Shown piece by piece: positions 45,590-55,100 of a stretch of 64,000 bases of DNA (within the stretch, counting starts at the first letter, position 1; the number at the start of each line of letters is the position of its first letter). The notes below the pieces were generated by a model that had not been told where the DNA came from, ran no database searches, and was given only the letters and a program-made list of their open reading frames with translations. The DNA lies in NCBI GenBank assembly GCA_029008115.1, contig JAQXJC010000039.1:1-64000 (forward strand), in the 5' to 3' direction. Position numbers and translations under genes: made by a program. The DNA is from Desulfovibrionaceae bacterium (lineage in GTDB: Bacteria > Desulfobacterota > Desulfovibrionia > Desulfovibrionales > Desulfovibrionaceae).

Positions 45590-47260
45590 ATGAGCACCAT
45601 CATCTCCCCCAAAAGCAATTTCAGCGGCCCCATCGTGGTGGATCCGCTGACCCGCATCGAAGGCCATCTCCGCATCGAGGTGGAAGTTCAGGACGGTGTC
45701 ATCAAGGATGCCCGCAGCGTAGGCACACTGTTCCGCGGGCTGGAAATCATCCTGAAAGGCCGCGATCCGCGCGATGTGCAGCATTTCACCCAGCGTACCT
45801 GCGGCGTCTGCACCTACACCCATGCGCTGGCCTCCACCCGCGCACTGGAAGACGCCATCGGCGTGACCATCCCCAGAAATGCGACCTATATCCGCAATCT
45901 CGTGCTGGCCATGCTCTACATGCACGATCACATCGTGCACTTCTATCATCTGCATGCGCTGGACTTTGTGGACGTGACCTCCGCGCTGCTGGCCGACCCG
46001 GCCAAGGCCGCGCAGCTCGCCGCCTCCATCTCGCCGCGCCCGGCCAAGGCCGAGGATTTCAAGGCCGTGCAGGATCGCCTGAAGAAATTCGTGGAAAGCG
46101 GCCAGCTCGGCCCCTTTGCCAACGCATACTTCCTTGGCGGACATCCGGCCTACTACCTCAGCCCCGAAGAAAACCTCGTGGCCACGGCCCACTATCTGGA
46201 AGCCCTGCGCGTGCAGGTGCTGGCCGCCCGCGGCATGGCCGTATTCGGCGCCAAGAACCCGCACACCCAGTTCCTCGTCCACGGCGGCGTCTCCTGCTAT
46301 GACGCACTGACCAGGGAACGCATCGCGGAATTTGAGGGCCTCTACAGGCAGACCCGCGACTTCGTCGAACAGGTCTACATCCCCGATCTGCTGATGGTGG
46401 CTTCCAAGTACAAGGACTGGGCCGGCTTTGGCGGCACGAAGAACTTCCTCACCTTCGGGGAATTCCCCGGCGACGAACGCAAGCTGGATACCCGCTTCCT
46501 CAAGCCCGGCATCATCTGGAACCGCGATCTGGGCACCGTGGCCCCTGTGGACCCGGGCAAGATTGCGGAGCACGTGCGCCACAGCTGGTACGAAGGCGAG
46601 GACGCGCGCCATCCCTACGAAGGCGAAACCGCCCCGGCCTTCACCTTCATGGGAGACAAGGATCGCTACTCATGGATGAAGGCGCCTCGCTATGACGGCG
46701 AAGTGATGGAAGTCGGCCCGCTGGCGCAGGTACTGGTGTCCTATGCCCAGGGACAGGCGGAAGTCAAACCTGTGGTGGATACGGTGCTGAAGGCGCTGAA
46801 CGTGGGCCCGGAAGCCCTCTACTCCACACTGGGCCGCACGGCGGCGCGCGGCGTGGAAACGCTGGTGGCCGCCAGGCAGGCGGAAAAATGGCTCGACGAA
46901 TTCAAGGGCAACATCGGCTCGGACAACAAGATTGTGGAAGACTGCGACATCCCGGACAAGGCCGAGGGCGTGGGCTTCGTGGGCGCGCCGCGCGGCGGGC
47001 TTTCGCACTGGATTCGCATCGAAAACAAAAAGGTCGCCAACTTCCAGCTGGTCGTGCCCAGCACCTGGAACCTTGGCCCGCGCTGCGCGCAGGGCAAGAT
47101 GAGCGCCGTGGAAGAAGCTCTGGTAGGTACGCCGGTGGCCGATCCCAAGCGCCCGGTGGAAATCCTGCGCACCGTGCACTCCTTTGACCCCTGCATTGCC
47201 TGCGCCGTGCATGTCATTGACGGGCGCACTAACGAAACGCACACCTTCAAGGTGCTGTAA
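45590..47260 (+). CDS. hynA: Periplasmic [NiFe] hydrogenase large subunit
   Basis: The 556-residue catalytic subunit with the NiFe(CN)2CO site, which oxidises H2 in the periplasm. The N-terminal nickel motif is RTCGVCTYTH and the C-terminal one is FDPCIACAVH. The residue that is Sec in [NiFeSe] enzymes is an ordinary Cys codon (TGC) here, so this is the standard type. Residues after H541 (15 of them, VIDGRTNETHTFKVL) form the peptide removed by the maturation protease encoded next. It has no signal of its own and would be co-exported with HynB. Confidence 0.96.
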   Translation: MSTIISPKSNFSGPIVVDPLTRIEGHLRIEVEVQDGVIKDARSVGTLFRGLEIILKGRDPRDVQHFTQRTCGVCTYTHALASTRALEDAIGVTIPRNATYIRNLVLAMLYMHDHIVHFYHLHALDFVDVTSALLADPAKAAQLAASISPRPAKAEDFKAVQDRLKKFVESGQLGPFANAYFLGGHPAYYLSPEENLVATAHYLEALRVQVLAARGMAVFGAKNPHTQFLVHGGVSCYDALTRERIAEFEGLYRQTRDFVEQVYIPDLLMVASKYKDWAGFGGTKNFLTFGEFPGDERKLDTRFLKPGIIWNRDLGTVAPVDPGKIAEHVRHSWYEGEDARHPYEGETAPAFTFMGDKDRYSWMKAPRYDGEVMEVGPLAQVLVSYAQGQAEVKPVVDTVLKALNVGPEALYSTLGRTAARGVETLVAARQAEKWLDEFKGNIGSDNKIVEDCDIPDKAEGVGFVGAPRGGLSHWIRIENKKVANFQLVVPSTWNLGPRCAQGKMSAVEEALVGTPVADPKRPVEILRTVHSFDPCIACAVHVIDGRTNETHTFKVL

Positions 47261-47403
47261 TCCTTTATGTCCCGCGTCCAGCCTCCCTTGCCGGCCGACG
47301 CAGGGATGCTTCCCCAGGCCCCGTGTGGAACTGCCGCGCGGGGCCTTCCCTCCACCTTTCATCCGCCCCGCCGGACGGCGTGCGGTACAAGGGAGCACCG
47401 ACT

Positions 47404-47937
47404 ATGGAAAATGTGCTGATTCTGGGCGTGGGCAATCTGCTCATGCGCGACGAGGGCTTCGGCGTGCGGGCTGTGGAGCTGCTGGAAAAAGACTACCTCT
47501 GGCCGGAAAACGTGCGCCTGCTGGAAGGCGGTACCATGGGCATGATGCTGATGCCTGACATGCAGGACTGCCACCGCCTCATCGTACTGGACGCCGTTCT
47601 CTGCGGGCAGCGGCCTGGTACCATCTGCGTACTGGAAGGGGAGAACCTCCGCAAGAGCCTTGGCTTCCGGGATTCCACGCATCAGACCGACCTTGTCGAT
47701 ATTCTGATCTGCTGCGAGCTGGCAGGCCACCGCCCGGAAACGCTGGTCTACGGCATGGAGCCTTTTGACTGGCAGAGCTTCATCCCGGAACTGACCCCGG
47801 AGGCACGCGCCCTGCTGCCGGAGTTCTGCGCCAAGGTGGTGCGGGACCTGCGGGCGCGCGGCCTGGACATCCGCAAAAAACAGACGGCCCCCGCGCAGGA
47901 GACCGTCTGTTCTGAAGCATCCGGCGCAACCAGCTAG
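47404..47937 (+). CDS. Hydrogenase maturation protease
   Basis: A 177-residue endopeptidase of the HycI/HyaD/HybD family that trims the C-terminus of the large subunit after nickel insertion. The signature LILGVGNLLMRDEGFGVRAVE contains the nickel-sensing acidic residue, and LIVLDAVLCG and the STHQTDLVDIL region (His) follow. It lies 143 bases after hynA on the same strand, as expected for a dedicated protease (often called hynD or hynC). Its stop codon overlaps that of the convergent mrp gene in the palindrome CTAG. Confidence 0.92.
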   Translation: MENVLILGVGNLLMRDEGFGVRAVELLEKDYLWPENVRLLEGGTMGMMLMPDMQDCHRLIVLDAVLCGQRPGTICVLEGENLRKSLGFRDSTHQTDLVDILICCELAGHRPETLVYGMEPFDWQSFIPELTPEARALLPEFCAKVVRDLRARGLDIRKKQTAPAQETVCSEASGATS

Positions 47938-48794
47938 TTCTTTTTCCTGCCCGTCACCAGCTCGATGGTATCCGCCAGGCGCAGGAAGGCGGCTCTGGCA
48001 GGAGAATCCCCTTCCTCCAGCACAATGGGACGGCCGGCGTCCGCCGCATCCACGGCTGCGGGGTCAAAGGGAATGGAGGCCAGCAGTGGCAGGTTGCAGG
48101 ACTGCGCCAGCCTTGCGCCGCCGTCCTTCTTGAAGAAGGCGTATTCCCTGCCGCAGCCGGGGCAGATGAAGGACCCCATATTTTCCACAATGCCCAGAAT
48201 GGGCGCGTTTTCCTCGCGCAGGAAGTCCAGCGCCTTGCGCACGTCCGCCAGCGCCAGTTCCTGCGGTGTTGTCACCACTACGGAAAGCGCATCCGGCACG
48301 GCCTCCAGCACGGCCATGTGCTCATCCCCGGTACCGGGAGGGGAGTCGATGAGCAGGTAGTCCAGCGGCCCCCACAGCACGTCCGTGAGGAACTGCTTGA
48401 TGGCGCTGGTCTTCATGGCGCCGCGCCACATAATGGCCTTGTCCGTGTCGGGCATGAACAGGTCCATGGAAATCAGCTTGATATTGCCCGCGCAGGTGAC
48501 GGGCGTCAGATGCTGGCCATCCTCGGAGCGCACCCGCCCGGCAGCTCCCAGCAGGCGCGGCACGCTCGGCCCGTGCAAATCCACGTCCAGCACCCCCACG
48601 GAATGCCCGCGCGCCGCCAGCGCCGCGGCCAGGTTTACCGTAACGGAGCTCTTTCCCACGCCGCCCTTGCCGCTCATGATGAACAGCTTGTAGCCGATGG
48701 CGCGCATATTGTCCCGAAGCTGCTTTTCCTGCATGGCCTCCTCAATGGGAATGCCATGCCCCCCCTGCGGGGGCTGTCCCTGATGCTGTTCCAT
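47934..48794 (-). CDS. Mrp/NBP35-type iron-sulfur carrier ATPase
   Basis: A 286-residue P-loop ATPase of the Mrp/ApbC/NBP35 family, which transfers iron-sulfur clusters to target proteins. The deviant Walker A is MSGKGGVGKSS, with VLDVDLHGPSVPRLLG and DSPPGTGDEH. The cluster-binding pair is CPGC in FICPGCGREYAFF. I start at ATG 48794 (AAGGA seven bases ahead); ATG 48815 lacks a ribosome site. It is transcribed toward the hydrogenase operon and together with hypB and hypA may serve hydrogenase assembly, an inference from position. Confidence 0.92.
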   Translation of the reverse strand: MEQHQGQPPQGGHGIPIEEAMQEKQLRDNMRAIGYKLFIMSGKGGVGKSSVTVNLAAALAARGHSVGVLDVDLHGPSVPRLLGAAGRVRSEDGQHLTPVTCAGNIKLISMDLFMPDTDKAIMWRGAMKTSAIKQFLTDVLWGPLDYLLIDSPPGTGDEHMAVLEAVPDALSVVVTTPQELALADVRKALDFLREENAPILGIVENMGSFICPGCGREYAFFKKDGGARLAQSCNLPLLASIPFDPAAVDAADAGRPIVLEEGDSPARAAFLRLADTIELVTGRKKN

Positions 48795-48880
48795 ATCGTA
48801 TTCCTTTTTCTCCATGCAGGCCGGAACGGCAGCCGCCGCCCCGGCACAGACCGTCCCTGCGCGCAGAGCCCTGCCCGCCC

Positions 48881-49540
48881 TTATGCCGGCTTCTTTGCCG
48901 CACGCCGGGCACGCAGCCAGTTATACCAGCCTTCCAGCCCCTCGCCCGTGCGGCAGGAGACCTCAAAGACGCCCAGGTTCTCATTGGCCATAGTGGCAAA
49001 CTTCTCAGCGCGCTGCACGTCAAAATCCACATAGGGCAGCAGGTCTACCTTGTTCAGCACCATGGCCTGCGCCAGATTGAACAAGAGGGGATATTTTTCC
49101 GGCTTGTCGTCACCTTCCGTAACGGACAGCAGCGCCACCTTGGCATCTTCGCCGCAGTCAAATTCCACGGGGCACACAAGATTGCCCACATTTTCAATGA
49201 AGAGAATATCCACGCCGTCCAGATTCAGCGCGCCAAGCGCCTGCATGACCATGTTGCCGTCCAGGTGGCAGCCGCCCTCGGTATTGATCTGCACAGCCTG
49301 CGCTCCGGAGGCCGCCACACGGCGGGCGTCATTGTCAGTCTGCAAATCCCCTTCAATGACGGCCATGCGGAATTCCGGAGCCAGGTCTGTCAGCGTCCGC
49401 TCCAGCAGCGAAGTCTTGCCCGCGCCGGGGGAGCTGATGAGATTCAGGACAAGAATGCCCCGCGCCGCAAACAGGCCGCGCAGCTGCGCCGCCATCTTGT
49501 CGTTAGCCTCCAGCACATTGCGAATGACAGGAATTTCCAT
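48881..49540 (-). CDS. hypB: Hydrogenase nickel-insertion GTPase
   Basis: A 219-residue GTPase that delivers nickel to the hydrogenase large subunit with HypA. The P-loop is SSPGAGKTSLLERTL, metal-binding Cys-His lies in TEGGCHLDGNMV, and ENVGNLVCPVEFDCGEDAK and NKVDLLPYVDFD (guanine specificity) follow. There is no His-rich N-terminal storage tract. ATG 49540 has AAGGAG upstream; the long open extension to 49753 overlaps hypA and is not real. hypA ends 25 bases before it. Confidence 0.95.
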   Translation of the reverse strand: MEIPVIRNVLEANDKMAAQLRGLFAARGILVLNLISSPGAGKTSLLERTLTDLAPEFRMAVIEGDLQTDNDARRVAASGAQAVQINTEGGCHLDGNMVMQALGALNLDGVDILFIENVGNLVCPVEFDCGEDAKVALLSVTEGDDKPEKYPLLFNLAQAMVLNKVDLLPYVDFDVQRAEKFATMANENLGVFEVSCRTGEGLEGWYNWLRARRAAKKPA

Positions 49541-49565
49541 GCTGTCTCCTTCCCTTCCGCGGAGA

Positions 49566-49922
49566 TTATTCCGCTTCCAACTGTTGAATAAAAAATTCTC
49601 GCCCCTGCTCCACCGTATGCCCCGGCTCCGCGCCGCACAGCGGACATGGCAGCCACAGCGAAGCCTGTCCTTCCGTTCCCGCGAAGGTTTTTCCGCAGGA
49701 ACGGCACCGCAGCACGAGCGGCACCTCCACCACATCCAGACGTGCGCCGGCAAAGGGGCCTTCCGCAGTCAGGGCTTCAAAACAGAGCTGGAGCGAATCG
49801 GCAACGACATTGGACAGGGCGCCGCAGCGCACCTCCACGCGCGTCAGCGTGCGCAGGCCCCGCCTGCCGAGTTCTTCTCTGGCAATATCCACAATATTTG
49901 CGGCAATAGACATTTCGTGCAT
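49566..49922 (-). CDS. hypA: Hydrogenase nickel metallochaperone
   Basis: A 118-residue nickel chaperone that works with HypB. The N-terminal MHEMS supplies the nickel ligand H2, and the zinc site is CRSC (about 73-76) with CPLC (about 93-96). ATG 49922 has only a weak ribosome site. It is the first of three leftward genes, hypA, hypB, mrp, facing the rightward hydrogenase operon. Confidence 0.94.
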   Translation of the reverse strand: MHEMSIAANIVDIAREELGRRGLRTLTRVEVRCGALSNVVADSLQLCFEALTAEGPFAGARLDVVEVPLVLRCRSCGKTFAGTEGQASLWLPCPLCGAEPGHTVEQGREFFIQQLEAE

Positions 49923-50165
49923 GGCCAATATGATTACGCGCTTTTGAAATCCGCGTCCAGCCCTCCGGCCCACCTTGCCATTTGAATAAAAACGTGTAGG
50001 CTTGGACACATGAGCCTGATGCAGTCCGTTCCTTCCGGCGGAGCGACCGCGCATGGCCCGCCCCCGCCACGCCGGCATGCAGAACGAAGCGCGGCATTCC
50101 CGGCCTGAAACATGCGGCACTGCGCTCCGCTCTCCGGCCATGCACACACGCCGCAAGCATACGCC

Positions 50166-51035
50166 ATGAAACAGCATTCTGACAGCCTGTCGCTTTCCGC
50201 GCCCGAACCCCGTCCCGCCGATTCCCGGCAGGAACACGATACGCCGGGCGCATCCCTCCAGACGTCTGATGACGACCGCCTGCCCGCCCTGGACATTTCT
50301 CCCGCGCCCGCACGGTGCCCTGGCAACAAAGGCATCGTCATGCTGGCCACATGCGCCATTCTTGCCGTACTGGCCGGCACGGCATGGAATGAACACCACC
50401 ATGCGGCTCCCTCCTCATCCGGGAAGAATGCCGTTGCCAGCGGTCCGGCCATGCGCGCCCCCGTGGCGCCGCAGCTCCCTGCCTCAAGCCGGCCGGAGCC
50501 AGCCTCCCCGGTTGCGGCAGCCGCCAATCTTCCGACAGAAGCCCCCCTGCCGGCGCATCCGCAGTCCGGCCCGGCACGCAATGCCCGCCTGACGCTCCAG
50601 GACAGCCAGACGACCTCCCAGCAGGAAGCGACAGTGCCCGCTCCGGCAGCGCCGCAGCCCACGGACACCCGGCAGACAGCCCCGAACCAGCAGAAGCCCG
50701 CGGCAAAAGCACCGGAAGCGCAGTCGGCCGCCGTGGCAAAGCGCATCACTGGTATCCGCGTTGTTACGTCGGACAGGGGCGCGATGGTGCGCATCGCCGC
50801 AAATGTCGCTCCGAATGTCCGCCAGAGTCGCCTGACCAGCCCTGACCGCGTGGTACTGGACATGGATGCCGTCTGTCAGGCAAAGGCTCCCGGCGTGCCG
50901 GCAAACTCCCTGATCAGCAATGTGCGCCTTGGCAGGCATGGCGGCAAGACCCGCATCGTCATTGATCTGAAGAAGGCACCCGGCCGGGTGCAGGTGGTGC
51001 AAACGGGAAGCGGTCTGGAAGTGCGCCTGCGGTAG
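50166..51035 (+). CDS. AMIN-domain membrane-anchored protein
   Basis: A protein of about 289 residues with a cytoplasmic N-terminal tail (about 1-55), one transmembrane helix (about 57-76, IVMLATCAILAVLAGTAW), a long Pro/Ala/Gln-rich periplasmic linker (about 85-200), and a C-terminal AMIN-type beta domain. The AMIN region has ITGIRVVTSDRGAMVRI, DRVVLDMDAV and GGKTRIVIDLKKAPG. AMIN domains bind peptidoglycan or secretin complexes, so a cell-wall or secretion role is likely. The start is uncertain: ATG 50166 or ATG 50112, neither with a strong ribosome site. Confidence 0.7.
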   Translation: MKQHSDSLSLSAPEPRPADSRQEHDTPGASLQTSDDDRLPALDISPAPARCPGNKGIVMLATCAILAVLAGTAWNEHHHAAPSSSGKNAVASGPAMRAPVAPQLPASSRPEPASPVAAAANLPTEAPLPAHPQSGPARNARLTLQDSQTTSQQEATVPAPAAPQPTDTRQTAPNQQKPAAKAPEAQSAAVAKRITGIRVVTSDRGAMVRIAANVAPNVRQSRLTSPDRVVLDMDAVCQAKAPGVPANSLISNVRLGRHGGKTRIVIDLKKAPGRVQVVQTGSGLEVRLR

Positions 51036-51063
51036 CGGGCTGTGGCCGCAGGGGCTGGGAATG

Positions 51064-51094
51064 CAAAACAGGGACGCCCCTCGGGGCATCCCTG
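51064..51094 (-). terminator. Terminator of proC
   Basis: CAGGGA and GCCCC pair with GGGGC and TCCCTG around a two-base loop with one internal mismatch. On the minus strand TGTTTTGC follows, 27 bases after the proC stop. Confidence 0.65.
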
Positions 51095-51120
51095 CATACA
51101 CCGCATATTGTGCACGGCGG

Positions 51121-51930
51121 CTATTTTTCCATATCCCGGCCTCGGGCGTCCGCCGCCAGCACGGCGTCAATAATATGTCCGGCCACGCCAGTGCGCTCCA
51201 TGTGGTTGACGCCCGCAATGGTCATGCCGCCGGGGGAGCAGACCTGATCGCGCAAATCGGACAGGCTGGCCTCGGACTGCCCCGCCATGCAGGCGCAGCC
51301 TTCGAACAGCATTTCTGTCATCCGCCTTGCTTCCGCACGCGGAAAGCCCAGCGTCACGCCGGCCTGCATGACGGCATTCATGCAGTGGAACACATAGCCG
51401 GGACCGCAGCCGATGAAGGCGGAGAAGGCCGCGAATCTGCTTTCAGGCAGTTCCAGCGTCATGCCCACACAGCCGAACAGCTCATGCAGCTGCTGCTTCT
51501 GCTCCTCGCGCAGGGCAGGGTCCTCAAAGCACAGGGCCGTCACGCCCCTGCCTGCCAGCGCAGGTGTATTCGGCATGGCGCGCACCACAGGACAGATGCC
51601 GTCCACACCCGCACGCAGCACGGCCTGCGTGATGCCGGCCGCCACGGACACCACCAGCTTTTTAGACGTCAGCGCCGGCAGGATGGCGTCCAGCACACCC
51701 CGCACCAGATGGGGCTTCACCGCGATAATGACAATATCCGCCAGACTGGCCAGCTCGGCCATGTCCGCCACGGGGCGCACCTGCGGTTCCAGACGCCGCA
51801 GACGTTCCGGCGTTCTGTTGTATCCATAGAGATTGCGGCCATGACGTGCGGACAGTCCCGCCATGATGGCCCCCCCCATATTGCCGCAGCCTATGCAGCC
51901 AACGGAGGGAAGATTCCGCGCAACGGTCAT
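51121..51930 (-). CDS. proC: Pyrroline-5-carboxylate reductase
   Basis: A 269-residue NAD(P)H-dependent enzyme for the last step of proline synthesis. The Rossmann motif is VGCIGCGNMGGAIMAGL, with VIIAVKPHLV, RAMPNTPALAGRGVT and the C-terminal DQVCSPGGMTIAGV signature. The usual GSGPAY reads GCGPGY here, a mild deviation. The start ATG 51930 lies 66 bases after the present stop of the upstream GGDEF-EAL gene. If the CCAT repeat in that gene loses one unit, its stop would overlap this start as ATGA. Confidence 0.95.
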   Translation of the reverse strand: MTVARNLPSVGCIGCGNMGGAIMAGLSARHGRNLYGYNRTPERLRRLEPQVRPVADMAELASLADIVIIAVKPHLVRGVLDAILPALTSKKLVVSVAAGITQAVLRAGVDGICPVVRAMPNTPALAGRGVTALCFEDPALREEQKQQLHELFGCVGMTLELPESRFAAFSAFIGCGPGYVFHCMNAVMQAGVTLGFPRAEARRMTEMLFEGCACMAGQSEASLSDLRDQVCSPGGMTIAGVNHMERTGVAGHIIDAVLAADARGRDMEK

Positions 51931-51996
51931 GATTCCTCCCCTTGCGCCTCTTTGCCTGATGTCGGGGCACGGCGGGCGCCGCCGGTATGCACGATT

Positions 51997-54696
51997 TCAG
52001 TACAGACAGCATGACCATCCATTTTTCCAAAAAAGAGATTTTTTATGATGGATGGATGGATGGATGGATGGATGGATGGATGGATGGATGGGTGGGGAAT
52101 CTGCATTCGCCGCGCACGGCACGCCGGCATCCAGCATCTGCTCGAATACGGCCTGCGGCCTGGGAGGGGCATAGAAATAGCCCTGTATCATATCGCAGCC
52201 GGCCCCGCGCAGGAAGTGCACCTGCGCCTCATGTTCCACACCTTCCGCCACCACTGTGAGCCCCAGATCATGCGCCACGCTGATGGTGTGCCGCAGTACG
52301 ATCTCTCCCTTTTCGGAGCCAATCATGTCAATCAGCGCCTTGTCCAGCTTCAGCTCGCTCAAGGGGAACAGGCTCAGCATGGACAGGGACGAATAGCCGG
52401 AGCCGAAGTCATCCATGTGCAGGACAAAGCCCTCCCGCGCCATGCGCTCCGCCAGATCAATAAGCAGATGGCTGCCCGTGGCGGCAGACTCCGTCAGCTC
52501 TATGGGAACGAGCGCCGCGGGCACGCCGATATTTTTCATAATCTCGCCATAGGTATCGATGATGCCCCTGTGGTGGAGACTGTTCCGCGACAGATTCACG
52601 GACACGGGCAACACCTTCTTTCCCGCTTCCATGCGGCGCTTCTGGAAAAGGCACACGTTCTGAAAGACGTATCTGTCCAGCCTGTGGATCAGGCCGTCCT
52701 GCTCAAACCGGGGAATGAACTCCCCGGGGGGAACCATGCTGCCGTCCTTGCGCATCCAGCGCACCAGCGCTTCGCCGCCCATGATTTCCTGCGTGCGGCA
52801 GTCCACCTTGGGCTGATACCACACGACGAACTCTTCCGCCTTCAGCGCGTCCTCAAAACAGGATTCCATCTCCTGATTCCGCAGGAGACGGTTGTTGATC
52901 TGCTCGTTATAGGTGCACACGGACTGCGTATAGTCCTGCTTGATGCTGGAAACGGCCATCAGCGCGCGGTTGCAGAGCAGGGAAACAGGCTTGGACTTTT
53001 CCACGTCGGGATAGTAGCCGTACTTGATGTTCAGACCGGGCACGGGAGCATTGCTGACGGATTCCTCCCGGAAGGCCTCCCAGTCCTCATCCTTCATGCG
53101 CTTTTCCGCCGGGAGCAGCACAAAGAACCTGTCGCCAGAGCGGGCGGCCAGCCCGCTGCCCATGAAGAGGCGGCAACGCCTGCCAAGATAGGCCAGCACA
53201 TCATCGCCCTTGCTCTTCCCGAAGACGCTGTTGACAATCTTGAAATCTTTCAGATCGGAAACGACCAGATCATACTGCCCGCTGCTGGCGCGGAGCCGCT
53301 TTGCGGCGTGATGGTAGAATGCCTGTATGGTGTACAGCCCTGTCAGACTGTCAAACTCCACGGCCGACAGGGCGGCTACGGAATCCCGCAGCTTGATGAT
53401 GTTGCGGATTCTGCCCAGCACCACCTGGGGATTATATGGCTTTGTGATAAAATCGGACGCACCCAGCTCCAGGCAGCGAATTTCATCGCCCGTATCGCCG
53501 CTCCCCGTGGTCACAATGACAGGCACGGAAGACAGGAAGGCGTCATCCCGAAGCCGCTCCAGAAATTCGAAGCCATTGCAGACAGGCATGTAGACATCCA
53601 GCAGAACCACGGCTATTTCATCGTAATGCCGGGACAGCAGCTCCAGCCCTTCCCTGCCGTTCTCCGCAGTCAGCACGTTATAGCTGTCCCCCAGCAGCGA
53701 GGTGAGCACCAGACGGTTCAGGGAACTGTCCTCCACAATAAGCACGCTGCGCTTTCCGGAGAAGGACGTCCGGGGCCGGGCCTTCGGGCTGTCCTGCGCC
53801 GGGCCTTCGGGCTGCCCCTCATGGCAATACTGCTCATTGTAGCGCACTATGACATGTGCCCGGGTGCTCCTGGCCTCGCACATGATCCTGTCGGCAATCT
53901 CAATGGAATTTTTGACATACTGCCCGCAGTAATAGCCGCCGATGGTGGCGGAAACCTCCAGCCCCGGGCATTCCGGAACGGTGATTCTTGAGATGGTCTT
54001 CTGGATTTCAGTCAGCTTTCTTCCAAAAACTTCCACGCTCATGCCCTGAAAGAGCAGGAGGAACTCGTCCCCGCCATACCGGATCATGACGTCGGAAATA
54101 CGGACACAGCCGCGCACGGCCGACACAAACTCCCTGATGGCGGCATCGCCCCCGTCAGTTCCGTACACATCGTTGATGTTCCGGAAGCTGTCAATGTCAA
54201 TCATGGCAACGGCAGTGACATTCGTCAGCCTGAAGAGCTGATCTTCGAAATACTTGCGGTTATAGATGCCAGTCTGCGTATCGATGTAGAGCTTTTCATT
54301 GGGAGACACAAGGTTCGAGAGCAGCTTGTGATCCTCTTCCATGTGGGTATAGTTCTCACCCACCTTGTCAATCAGCTCAAGGACATGCGGCTTGCCGTCA
54401 ATTTCGATATAGCTGGCGATAAGCTGATATATTTTGTCATCAAAGACTTCAAATTTCTTATGCTGGCTGCAACTGGCCAGCGCATTTCTGGAAATACAGT
54501 TCCTGCATGGCCGCGTCTTTTCCCAGAGGTTGTAGCAGGGGGCGGACATGGGGAGAAGCATGCCGGAATCGTCAAGAGAGGAATAATGGACGCCATTGGC
54601 ATCCATGATGCGGACTACAGGAAATATCTTTCTGTAGGCGTCGAGATATTGCTTCAGTTCCTTGCGAGTCAGGCTTTCCATCAAATGCAGTCCCAT
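51997..54696 (-). CDS. GGDEF-REC-GGDEF-EAL signalling protein
   Basis: An approximately 899-residue cytoplasmic c-di-GMP protein. Order: Cys-containing sensor region (about 1-130, with C54, C64, C67, C76 in a PocR-like layout), GGDEF with an intact [10 protein letters not shown] (about 140-290), receiver with [10 protein letters not shown] (about 325-445), a degenerate second GGDEF (SGDRFF, about 460-610), and an EAL domain with [19 protein letters not shown] and VAEGVEH (about 625-870). It could both make and degrade c-di-GMP. The tail is encoded by the (CCAT)11 repeat (IHPS units) and then [12 protein letters not shown]. Tandem-repeat slippage would change the tail and the distance to proC. 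Start 54696 or 54681; neither ribosome site is strong. Confidence 0.85.
52048..52091. repeat. Tetranucleotide repeat (ATGG)11
   Basis: Eleven perfect ATGG units on the plus strand (CCAT on the coding strand), with partial units on both sides, inside the last codons of the GGDEF-EAL gene. A unit that is not a multiple of three is the hallmark of contingency loci altered by slipped-strand mispairing. Confidence 0.95.
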
Positions 54697-55100
54697 AAAT
54701 GACGCTGTCAGCCCAGCCTTTTGCACAGGACGGCGGCATGCGCAGTCCATGCCGCATCCCTGTCCGGCAGAAGGCACCGGCGTTCTTGTCTGCAACAAAG
54801 CCCGGCAGATACCCCGGGCCGCTTCACGGCTGGCGGCGGAGAAGAGAGGCAGGTCAGCGGAAATCAGCCTTCAGGCAGCTGATTTATAACGCTTCTTCCG
54901 CCTGTAATATTCACAGAAGGTATATACTTCTTCAGCGGCAAAGACAAGACTTTTGCCCGGCACAGTTCATGTTTTACATGAGCCGCGCCGGCAGGAATGC
55001 CGGCCGGACACGCCGGCAACACCTTGCAAATTCAGCGCTTCTATTTTACTCACTGCCTGTACCCGGGCCTGCAATGCCCTATTTCCCATGCGAGGTCGGC
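54697..55100. other. Divergent intergenic region before queD
   Basis: No gene is visible. It holds AT-rich stretches near 54885-54930 that could supply both promoters, a stem AAATCAG / CTGATTT near 54861-54886, and a hairpin GCCGGCA-GGAA-TGCCGGC (54987-55004) in the queD leader. I looked for a preQ1 riboswitch and did not find one. Confidence 0.35.

Noticed and set aside
47160-47260. [NiFeSe] hydrogenase
   Set aside because: The C-terminal motif is encoded as DPC with TGC, not TGA, so the large subunit is an ordinary [NiFe] type.
52048-52091. CRISPR-like or minisatellite array
   Set aside because: The repeat is a perfect four-base unit without spacers, so it is a simple-sequence repeat.
52045-53991. 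Rightward frame beginning in the ATGG repeat
   Set aside because: It starts with repeated Met-Asp-Gly-Trp from the repeat and is otherwise antisense to the GGDEF-EAL gene.
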